A DNA stretch of 9,945 nucleotides, taken from contig JAQWCT010000082.1 in the NCBI GenBank assembly GCA_028705785.1, positions 1 to 9,945 on the forward strand, given 5' to 3'. The notes under the pieces were generated by a model, which had not been told where the DNA came from, searched no databases, and saw nothing but the letters and a program-made list of their open reading frames with translations. The translations under genes and the position numbers were made by a program. The DNA comes from Sulfurospirillaceae bacterium. GTDB taxonomy: Bacteria > Campylobacterota > Campylobacteria > Campylobacterales > Sulfurospirillaceae. Below, piece after piece: positions 1 to 5,835 of this stretch. Numbering within the stretch: the stretch's first letter is position 1; every line of letters starts with the position of its first letter.

Positions 1-127
1 CTTCACTCTTCTCTGTCTTATAGGCGTCCTCTAGTGCTTTATACGCATCTTTTGGCAAGTTTGTTGCACTGTATAGAATCATGTCTTTGACACTCTTGAC
101 GATCTCTTCGTATTTTATCTCTCGCAT
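1..127 (-). CDS. Fumarate hydratase class I, alpha subunit (N-terminal fragment)
   Basis: The reverse strand reads from an ATG at 127-125 for 42 codons and leaves the window at position 1, so only the N-terminus is visible. It begins MREIKYEEIVKSVKDMIL, followed by a SATNLPKDAYKALEDAY stretch. This matches the helical start of the alpha subunit of oxygen-sensitive, [4Fe-4S] two-subunit fumarases, which interconvert malate and fumarate in the cytoplasm. The catalytic and cysteine residues lie outside the window. A Shine-Dalgarno GGAGAG (138-133) sits five bases before the ATG and supports this start. The gene lies downstream of dcuB on the same strand, which fits a fumarate-respiration role. 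The closely related tartrate dehydratase alpha subunit cannot be excluded from so short a piece. Identity rests on recalled family resemblance, not a search. Confidence 0.6.
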   Translation of the reverse strand, partial: MREIKYEEIVKSVKDMILYSATNLPKDAYKALEDAYKTEKSE

Positions 128-132
128 TTTTT

Positions 133-138
133 CTCTCC
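133..138 (-). promoter_or_regulatory. Ribosome binding site of the fumarase alpha gene
   Basis: On the reverse strand this is GGAGAG, five bases upstream of the ATG at 127. It is a strong match to the anti-Shine-Dalgarno and fixes the start of a gene of which only 42 codons are visible. Confidence 0.6.
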
Positions 139-158
139 GAAAAAGTTGATTTTGTCAC

Positions 159-164
159 ATAATA
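159..164 (-). promoter_or_regulatory. Possible -10 element for the fumarase gene
   Basis: Reverse-strand TATTAT lies about 30 bases upstream of the fumarase ATG. Campylobacterota sigma-70 promoters often lack a clear -35 box, so a lone -10 is weak evidence. If real, the fumarase gene could be transcribed independently of dcuB, which would make sense of the terminator-like hairpins further upstream. Confidence 0.25.
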
Positions 165-175
165 CTTAAGCTAGT

Positions 176-217
176 AGAGGTGCTTTTGTTGAGTTAATTT
201 AAAAGGAGGGCACCTCT
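176..217. repeat. 8-bp inverted repeat AGAGGTGC/GCACCTCT with 26-base loop
   Basis: AGAGGTGC at 176-183 is perfectly complementary to GCACCTCT at 210-217. It lies between the fumarase start and the terminator-like palindrome, just upstream of the possible fumarase -10. It could be an operator for a dimeric regulator or an RNA hairpin in a dcuB-fumarase transcript. No U-tract follows on the minus strand, so a terminator role is unlikely. Confidence 0.45.
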
Positions 218-219
218 AA

Positions 220-241
220 AAATCCTTACATGTAAGGATTT
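220..241 (-). terminator. Perfect 22-bp palindrome, possible terminator or attenuator after dcuB
   Basis: The half-site AAATCCTTACA (220-230) is followed directly by its exact reverse complement (231-241). In RNA it could form a 9-bp stem closed by a CAUG loop. In the dcuB direction a run of five T follows the GGA (222-218), giving a weak intrinsic-terminator shape; no U-run follows on the plus strand. It contains TTACATGTAA (226-235), which recurs in this window, so it may instead be a protein-binding site or a dispersed repeat. Confidence 0.4.
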
Positions 242-255
242 GTAAAAATGCAATG

Positions 256-282
256 AGCCACCCCTTGAGTAAAAGGGTGGCT
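256..282 (-). terminator. Hairpin immediately downstream of dcuB
   Basis: AGCCACCC (256-263) pairs with GGGTGGCT (275-282), an 8-bp GC-rich stem with an 11-base loop that begins ten bases past the dcuB stop codon. On the minus strand the only T-run (five T) comes about ten bases after the stem, so it is a poor intrinsic terminator alone. Together with the 220-241 palindrome it could attenuate readthrough to the fumarase gene or protect the dcuB 3' end. Confidence 0.45.
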
Positions 283-291
283 TGTGAAAAA

Positions 292-1653
292 CTAAATAAG
301 TCCGTAAATTTTTGCGAGGAAAAATCCACAACAACATGCTGTAGAGACACCCACGAAACCTGGCAAGATAAAGCTATGATTGATAACGAATTTACCAATT
401 TTAGTTGTACCTGAACGGTCAAATGCAAGGGCTGCGATATCACTTGGGTATGTTGGAAGAATCCAGTAACCATAAGCTGCAGCAGCAAACGCAGCGATCA
501 TACCAGGTTCAACACCAACCGCAAGAGCGATAGGAACCATAGCTGAAACAGCCGCCGCTTGAGAATTGATAAGTTTAGAGATAAGAATCAAGACAACCGC
601 GTAAGCCCATGGATAAATTTTTACAAGGTCACCCATGCTAGCTTTAATATCTGCAGTGTGAGCACCGAACATTGTTGAAGTCATCCAAGCGATACCAAAA
701 ACAGCAATTACCGCAGTCATACCTGCTTTGAAAACATCACTTTCTACCATGTTTTTACTTTTAAGATCCGCGACTACATAAATAACTGCAGCTGCAGCTA
801 ACATAAACATTTGAATGGCATCAACCATTGAAAGTGGAGACACTTTACCTTTAATGGTAAATGTTGGGACTAAAGATGGGAACATACCTAAAACAGCAAT
901 AAGTGCTATTGTACCTAGGAAAATCCATACAGAAGCATATTGTTTAGTTGTAAACTCTTTACCTAATAAAGTAGCAGTTGAACCATAAACATATTTTTTT
1001 GCTTCTGGGTCTTTGATAAGTGCTTGAAATTCTGGATCTTTATCAAGGTCTTTACCTCTAAACATACTGACAAAACCAACCATAAGAACACCAATAATGG
1101 CTGATGGTACAGTAATTTGAAGTAATTGAATCAAAGATAAATCTTGTCCATTAACTAAAGGATGTCCTTTCATCAATGCAATCATTGAAACAACTGCAAC
1201 AGATGCTGGGGAGATAACAATACCCATTTGCGCGGCAATCGTACTTGCTGCCATAGCGCGTTCTGGTCTGTTACCCGTTTTAATAGAAATATCATAGATA
1301 ATAGGAAGAAGTGTATACACAACATGACCTGTACCACAAAGGAAAGTCAATAAAAGTGTAGTTGCAGGCGCTAAAACAGTAACATATCGAGGATGTTTTC
1401 TCAATAATTTTTCAGCTTGTTGCAACATAACATCTAATCCACCAGAAGCTTGGAGTGCAGCACCTGCACACACAACAGAAAGCATAACCAGCATAACATC
1501 AATTGGTGGCTTACCCGGCAGTAATTGAAAACCAAAAACAAAAACGATAACACCAATACCACCAATAAGACCTAACGCTATACCACTTTTTCTTGCAGCA
1601 AAGAACAAGATGACTAAGACTACAAGTAACTGTATCCAAAACATCATTGACAT
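292..1653 (-). CDS. dcuB: Anaerobic C4-dicarboxylate antiporter DcuB
   Basis: This 453-residue, strongly hydrophobic inner-membrane protein belongs to the Dcu family. These proteins exchange external fumarate, malate or aspartate for internal succinate during anaerobic fumarate respiration. It resembles DcuB rather than DcuA: ARKSGIALGLIGGIG near the N-terminus, GKPPIDVMLV at 47-56, LCGTGHVVYTLLPIIYD at about 105-121, RPERAMAAS at 129-137, FRGKDLDKD before the central loop, and a C-terminal stretch (about 398-432) containing ILPTYPSD, FDRSGTT and FVINHSFILPG. Length is normal for the family and the frame is intact. ATG 1653 is chosen because AAGGGG (1665-1660) lies six bases upstream; an in-frame ATG two codons later is less well spaced. 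It is transcribed divergently from a two-component system and precedes a fumarase gene on its own strand. The substrate assignment is inferred from family similarity. Confidence 0.93.
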   Translation of the reverse strand: MSMMFWIQLLVVLVILFFAARKSGIALGLIGGIGVIVFVFGFQLLPGKPPIDVMLVMLSVVCAGAALQASGGLDVMLQQAEKLLRKHPRYVTVLAPATTLLLTFLCGTGHVVYTLLPIIYDISIKTGNRPERAMAASTIAAQMGIVISPASVAVVSMIALMKGHPLVNGQDLSLIQLLQITVPSAIIGVLMVGFVSMFRGKDLDKDPEFQALIKDPEAKKYVYGSTATLLGKEFTTKQYASVWIFLGTIALIAVLGMFPSLVPTFTIKGKVSPLSMVDAIQMFMLAAAAVIYVVADLKSKNMVESDVFKAGMTAVIAVFGIAWMTSTMFGAHTADIKASMGDLVKIYPWAYAVVLILISKLINSQAAAVSAMVPIALAVGVEPGMIAAFAAAAYGYWILPTYPSDIAALAFDRSGTTKIGKFVINHSFILPGFVGVSTACCCGFFLAKIYGLI

Positions 1654-1791
1654 GGAATACCCCTTAATATAATTTTTTATATTTTGACTTAAACCGTCGA
1701 AATATAAATTTCAAGAAGCATTATATTCTCTAATTTAGGATATAAATGAGACCTTTTTGCTAATATTATAAAAAAATATGACAGGAATCTG
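1654..1791. promoter_or_regulatory. Divergent promoter region between dcuB and the histidine kinase gene
   Basis: This AT-rich 138-base spacer must carry the start signals for both divergent genes. For dcuB, reverse-strand TATAAA at 1681-1676 is a possible -10. For the kinase, TATTAT at 1764-1769, preceded by TGC, is a possible -10, and AGGA at 1783-1786 is the ribosome binding site five bases before ATG 1792. No convincing -35 boxes were seen. The positions are by-eye matches in AT-rich DNA, so individual elements are uncertain. Confidence 0.4.
1699..1712. promoter_or_regulatory. Candidate operator GAAAT-ATAA-ATTTC
   Basis: GAAAT (1699-1703) and ATTTC (1708-1712) form an inverted repeat with a four-base spacer, in the middle of the divergent spacer and just upstream of the possible dcuB -10. 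It is a plausible dimer-binding site, but short AT-rich inverted repeats arise easily by chance. Confidence 0.2.
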
Positions 1792-3981
1792 ATGAGAAAC
1801 TTAAAATTTATAATTGTATTTATTTTTTACAGCTCTTTTTTATATTCGAACGAAATTTTATTGCTTCATTCTTATAATAAAGGCTTAAAATGGAGTGATG
1901 GTATTTCACATGGCGTTGAAGAAGTCATGCAAAAATATCCGCAATATGAACTTACAACAGAGTATATGGATAGCAAAAAAGTTGAATCTGAAGATTATGT
2001 CGATGAACTTATTGACTTATACAAGAAAAAGTTTTCTAAAAGACGCTATGAAGCAGTGATTGTAGCAGATAACTATGCTTATGATTTTGTCATTCGCCAC
2101 CATCAATCGATTTTTCCCAATACCCCTATCATTTTTTGTGGTATAGAAAATTTTAACCCCAAAGATATTCCAAAATCAATGCAACCTTATATAACAGGGG
2201 TTGTTGAGTATAAAGATATTACTAAAAATCTCAACCTCATCTATGAATTACTTCCTAGTATCAAAATGGTCTATATCATCAGTGATGATTCATACTCCTC
2301 TTTGATGATACAAGAACAAATCATCAACGAATCAAATGATTTTAAAGATAAATTTAGAGTCGTTTTTGATAACCAAATTGATTTTAATCAAATTGATGAA
2401 AAAATCAATAAACTACCCAAACATAGTGCCATATTATTTACAAGCTTTTACAAAGACATGTATGGGAATTATGTTCCTTATCACAAATTGCAAGCTTTTT
2501 TTAACCGAACAAAATTCCCTGTTTTTGCACTCAATCAAATCCATATTGGAGAGGGAGCTATCGGAGGATTTGTCGTCAATCCACATGAACAAGGATTTTT
2601 AGCCGCCCAGAAAGCTTTTGAGATGATTGGTGGTAAAAAAGCATCAAAAATACCTGTTGAGATACCTGAGGGTACTTATTCTTTTGATAATGACATTTTG
2701 AGAAAATTTGGTCTCTCACGGAGTGATATTCCAGCAGACTCTAAAATTCTTAACGGTCCTAATAGTTTTTATGAAGAACATCGCAAGTTTGTTGAAAATG
2801 CTTTTGCCCTTATGCCATTATTGCTGATTTTAACAACTATATTGGTTTTAAATATTGTTAAACGAATCTCCCTTTCAAAAGAACTTCTAAGACAACATAA
2901 GCTTGACCATGTCCTCTTAAATAATATTCAAAGTGCAATTTTTTGGAAAAGCAATGATGGCGTTATACTTGGATGCAATGACTTACTATGTCAAATCGTT
3001 CAAAAAGAAAAATATGAAATCATCGGAATGCATATCAAAGAACTTATGCCACAAGTGTGTGCAAAAATACAAAATGTCCCTATTGATTGTCTTAATGGTG
3101 AAGAAATAGAGGTACAACTTAAATCTGGAGAAACCGCTGATTTTACAGTTCGCCGTACTTACTATACCGATGAAAAAAACAAAGAAGCAGGTGTTGTTAC
3201 TATTCTTACAGATGTGACAGAAAAAAAGCGCATCGATACAGAACGAAAGCGACATGAGCAGTTTGTCATCCAACGCTCAAAACAATCCGAAGTAGGGGAG
3301 ATGATAGCGAGCATCGCCCATCAATGGAAAACACCTTTGGTTGAAATCTCCGCTATCGCACAAGAACTCATTTATAAAAGACGCAAAAAACCACTCGATG
3401 AAAAAGATACCCAACAATTTGTAGATGACATTATGACACAAGTGAAATACATGTCCAATACCATCGATGATTTTAGAAAATTTATCAAACCTTCTACCAT
3501 GAAAACAGCCTTTGATGTTAAAGAAGCGATTGATTCTCTGCTCAGCGTTGTCAATCACAATGTCAAATATAACTACATTACCATCAATGTCCACCAAAAC
3601 ACTTATGAGTCACTTCTCGCTTTTGGTTATCCCAATGAATTTAAACAATGTGTTTTAAACATCATCAATAATTCAAAAGATAGTATCTTAAAAAAAAGAG
3701 AATCTAAGGAAACTCAAGGCATTATCGATATTGAATTAGGCTGTGATGAAACAAGTATCTCACTTTGCATCAATGATGATGGATTTGGTATAGAGGAGAG
3801 TAAGTTAGAGACAATATTTGACCCTTTTATGAGTACTAAAGAAAATGGTGATGGTTTTGGTCTTTATATGGCACGACTTATTATTGAAGACAAGATGGGT
3901 GGAAAAATTCAAGCATTACCCAAAAACAATGGCGCACAAATTTGCATCTCAATTCCAAAAAGTAGTGAGGAACATCTATGA
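1792..3981 (+). CDS. Membrane histidine kinase with ABC substrate-binding-like periplasmic sensor and PAS domain
   Basis: This 729-residue sensor kinase starts with a signal peptide or anchor (about 1-19, ending FLYS). A periplasmic region of about 300 residues follows (EILLLHSYNKGLKWSDGI; later IVADNYAYDF and TPIIFCGIENF), resembling the ABC_sub_bind periplasmic binding fold. Next come a transmembrane helix (about 336-356), a PAS-like domain (about 371-480) and a HisKA segment with the phospho-acceptor H510 in ASIAHQWKTPL. The ATPase domain has an N-box around N623-N627, the G1 box DDGFG (662-666) and the G2 box GDGFGL (686-691). All catalytic motifs are present, so it should autophosphorylate and pass phosphate to the regulator encoded next, whose start overlaps its stop by four bases (ATGA). 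The ligand is unknown; divergence from dcuB suggests a link to dicarboxylates or anaerobic respiration, which is inference. AGGA five bases upstream supports the start. Confidence 0.88.
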   Translation: MRNLKFIIVFIFYSSFLYSNEILLLHSYNKGLKWSDGISHGVEEVMQKYPQYELTTEYMDSKKVESEDYVDELIDLYKKKFSKRRYEAVIVADNYAYDFVIRHHQSIFPNTPIIFCGIENFNPKDIPKSMQPYITGVVEYKDITKNLNLIYELLPSIKMVYIISDDSYSSLMIQEQIINESNDFKDKFRVVFDNQIDFNQIDEKINKLPKHSAILFTSFYKDMYGNYVPYHKLQAFFNRTKFPVFALNQIHIGEGAIGGFVVNPHEQGFLAAQKAFEMIGGKKASKIPVEIPEGTYSFDNDILRKFGLSRSDIPADSKILNGPNSFYEEHRKFVENAFALMPLLLILTTILVLNIVKRISLSKELLRQHKLDHVLLNNIQSAIFWKSNDGVILGCNDLLCQIVQKEKYEIIGMHIKELMPQVCAKIQNVPIDCLNGEEIEVQLKSGETADFTVRRTYYTDEKNKEAGVVTILTDVTEKKRIDTERKRHEQFVIQRSKQSEVGEMIASIAHQWKTPLVEISAIAQELIYKRRKKPLDEKDTQQFVDDIMTQVKYMSNTIDDFRKFIKPSTMKTAFDVKEAIDSLLSVVNHNVKYNYITINVHQNTYESLLAFGYPNEFKQCVLNIINNSKDSILKKRESKETQGIIDIELGCDETSISLCINDDGFGIEESKLETIFDPFMSTKENGDGFGLYMARLIIEDKMGGKIQALPKNNGAQICISIPKSSEEHL

Positions 3982-4628
3982 AAATTCTAGTTCTTGAAGA
4001 CAATGAACGCTTAGCAAACTTAATCGTAGAAGCCTTGGAGCAAAAAAAATACCATGTCAACCTTTTTACAGATGGTAAACTTGCTCTCAGTGCCATTGAT
4101 GATGGTTACGACTGTTTTATCTTAGATATCAATGTCCCAGGACTCAATGGACTAAGTCTTCTTAAAGAGATTCGCCTACTAGATAGCAAGACACCCGCCA
4201 TCATCATCAGTGCCAATGTTGAACTCGATACTATTCAAGACGCATACCATAAAGGGTGCGATGATTATCTCAAAAAACCTTTTTACATGTATGAGTTAGA
4301 AACGAAAATCGAAAGGCTGTGTAAACCCAAAAGTCCTATCATCAAGCTTCTAGGTGGGTTTGGATATTGCATGGAAAACGAAAGGCTTCTTGATGAGAGA
4401 GGCGAAGAAATCAAACTCGCTAAAAAAGAGATTTTATTGCTTAACCTTTTTGCTCGAAACTTGGATAAAAATATCTCTTTTGAACGCATTGAACAGTATG
4501 TGTGGGAAGGCGAACTGACGACGACTGAAAACATCAGGGCACTGGTCAAAAGACTTCGCAAAAAGCTCCCTGAAGATACGATTGAAAATCAAGGTGGCGT
4601 AGGTTATAGGCTCAATTATGAACACTAA
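3978..4628 (+). CDS. OmpR/PhoB-family response regulator
   Basis: This 216-residue cytoplasmic DNA-binding regulator has a complete receiver domain: acidic pair E7/D8, phospho-acceptor D50 in ILDINVPG, switch residue S78 in IIISAN, and the conserved lysine K100 in YLKKPF. Its C-terminal half (about 125-216) is a winged-helix domain, with TENIRALVKRLRKKL as the likely recognition helix and a final GGVGYRL hairpin. The length is typical. Translation is coupled to the upstream kinase through an ATGA overlap, with GAGGA just before the start, so the two form a cognate pair. Its own 3' end overlaps the MFS gene by 11 bases. Likely targets are this operon and/or dcuB across the divergent spacer; this is not shown by the sequence. 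Confidence 0.92.
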   Translation: MKILVLEDNERLANLIVEALEQKKYHVNLFTDGKLALSAIDDGYDCFILDINVPGLNGLSLLKEIRLLDSKTPAIIISANVELDTIQDAYHKGCDDYLKKPFYMYELETKIERLCKPKSPIIKLLGGFGYCMENERLLDERGEEIKLAKKEILLLNLFARNLDKNISFERIEQYVWEGELTTTENIRALVKRLRKKLPEDTIENQGGVGYRLNYEH

Positions 4629-5766
4629 ACCCTCTTTTTTTCTCTCCCGTGAAAATCTTCTCTATCTTCTCGCCGCTGGTGCGCCCATCGCTTTTACAGC
4701 TTGGATGTCACTTTTAAACAACTTTGTCGTTGAAGTAGCCCACTTTGATGGAGAAAAGATAGGCATTCTCCAAAGCCTAAGAGAAGTGCCAGGACTTTTA
4801 GCTTTTACCATCGTTTTTGTCTTACTTATCTTTCGCCAACAAACTGCCGCTTATCTTTCACTGATACTTCTAGGCATTGGTACAGCACTCACAGGCTTTT
4901 TCCCCTCAACAATTGGACTTTACACCACAGCATTAATTATGTCAGTGGGTTTTCACTACATGGAAACGCTTCACAGTTCTTTGTCACTTCAATGGATAGA
5001 CAAAGCCCGTGCGCCCTCATTTTTAGGCAAGCTCTCTGCTATTCGCTCGTTCATAGGACTTGGAACACTTGCAGGCGTTTATATTTTGATGAAGTTTTTA
5101 AACTTTGAATACCAAAGTATCTACCTCTTATCGGGTGGCATCACCATCTTTTTAGCCCTTATCGCATGGTTGGGTTTTGAGCATTTTAAAGACGATGTCA
5201 TTCAAGAAACAAAACTCTTTTTGCGTAAAGCGTATTGGTTGTTTTATGTGCTCACTTTTCTAGCAGGTGCAAGGAGACAAATTGTCGTCGTTTTTGCAGG
5301 ATTTTTACTCGTCGAAAAGTTTGGCTTTACCGTAGAAAATATGGTACTTCTCCTCATCGTCAACACCATCATCAATATGTTCGCAGCTCCCTATGCAGGC
5401 AAACTCATCGAACGATTTGGTGAAAAACTCTCATTGCGTATCGAGTATCTTTGCATCGTCATTATCTTCATCCTCTACGGTCTAGCCCAAACTAAAGAGA
5501 TGGCCGTCGTCCTCTATGTCATTGACAATATCTTCTTTACCATCGCCATAGCCCTTAAAACCTATTTTCAAAAGATAGCAGACCCCAAAGACATCGCCGT
5601 CACCTCAGGCGTAGGCTTCGCCATCAACCACATCGCCGCCGTCTTCTTACCCGTCACCCTTGGCATCGTGTGGATTTATTCTCATAGTGCGGTCTTTTTC
5701 ATCGGTGCGGCAATCGCATGTATCTCGTTTTTCTTGACTTTTTTGATGGTGGGTAAAGAGGAATAA
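4618..5766 (+). CDS. Major facilitator superfamily permease
   Basis: This 382-residue integral inner-membrane protein has a series of long hydrophobic segments, about 12 by eye. A central hydrophilic break at about residues 187-203 (EHFKDDVIQETKLFLRK) divides two halves, the usual 6+6 MFS arrangement. Short basic loops such as AGKLIERFGEKLSLR resemble MFS inter-helix motifs, and GARRQ at 217-221 opens the second half. The length is at the short end for MFS. The substrate cannot be told from sequence. Its ATG overlaps the response-regulator gene by 11 bases, so it is almost certainly co-translated with the two-component system. It could be the regulated transporter, or an accessory sensor of the same ligand. 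The next gene follows only after a spacer with palindromes. An alternative start is unlikely given the tight coupling. Confidence 0.8.
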   Translation: MNTKPSFFLSRENLLYLLAAGAPIAFTAWMSLLNNFVVEVAHFDGEKIGILQSLREVPGLLAFTIVFVLLIFRQQTAAYLSLILLGIGTALTGFFPSTIGLYTTALIMSVGFHYMETLHSSLSLQWIDKARAPSFLGKLSAIRSFIGLGTLAGVYILMKFLNFEYQSIYLLSGGITIFLALIAWLGFEHFKDDVIQETKLFLRKAYWLFYVLTFLAGARRQIVVVFAGFLLVEKFGFTVENMVLLLIVNTIINMFAAPYAGKLIERFGEKLSLRIEYLCIVIIFILYGLAQTKEMAVVLYVIDNIFFTIAIALKTYFQKIADPKDIAVTSGVGFAINHIAAVFLPVTLGIVWIYSHSAVFFIGAAIACISFFLTFLMVGKEE

Positions 5767-5767
5767 T

Positions 5768-5792
5768 ATCTTTACATGTAAGCAAAGATTTT
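5768..5792 (+). terminator. Weak terminator-like hairpin after the MFS gene
   Basis: ATCTTT (5768-5773) pairs with AAAGAT (5784-5789), and the right arm runs into a short T-run (5789-5792). The loop overlaps one copy of TTACATGTAA (5772-5781). With only six mostly AT pairs it would be inefficient, so some readthrough into the restriction gene is likely. Confidence 0.3.
5772..5781. repeat. TTACATGTAA palindrome, intergenic copy
   Basis: Exact 10-bp palindrome six bases after the MFS stop. It lies 37 bases before another exact copy, so the pair brackets the likely promoter and leader of the restriction gene. Confidence 0.7.
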
Positions 5793-5806
5793 GTGTGTTA
5801 AAATAC

Positions 5807-5820
5807 TTTTACATGTAAAA
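5807..5820. repeat. TTTTACATGTAAAA extended palindrome upstream of the restriction gene start
   Basis: A perfect 14-bp palindrome containing the TTACATGTAA core (5809-5818). It lies 15 bases before the preferred TTG start at 5836. It could be an operator controlling the restriction-modification gene or simply another copy of the dispersed element. Confidence 0.6.
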
Positions 5821-5821
5821 C

Positions 5822-5827
5822 AAAAGG
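5822..5827 (+). promoter_or_regulatory. Ribosome binding site deciding the TTG start of the restriction gene
   Basis: AAAAGG, eight bases before TTG 5836. No comparable site precedes the alternative TTG at 5791, so this favours the shorter protein. Confidence 0.5.
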
Positions 5828-5835
5828 TTGGCATT

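Noticed and set aside
201..234. Tiny plus-strand gene after the AAGGAGG at 203-209
   Set aside because: The nearest ATG (230) is followed immediately by TAA, and the distance from the purine run is too long. The run is explained by the minus-strand spacer elements.
3277..3597. Reverse-strand open frame of 106 codons within the kinase gene
   Set aside because: It is antisense to the HisKA region with its intact H-box and flanking motifs, and it resembles no known protein.
5791..5835. Upstream extension of the restriction enzyme by 15 residues from a TTG at 5791
   Set aside because: It has no ribosome binding site, would translate straight through a 14-bp palindrome, and lies upstream of a well-placed AAAAGG and a family-like MALFQKSVL start at 5836.
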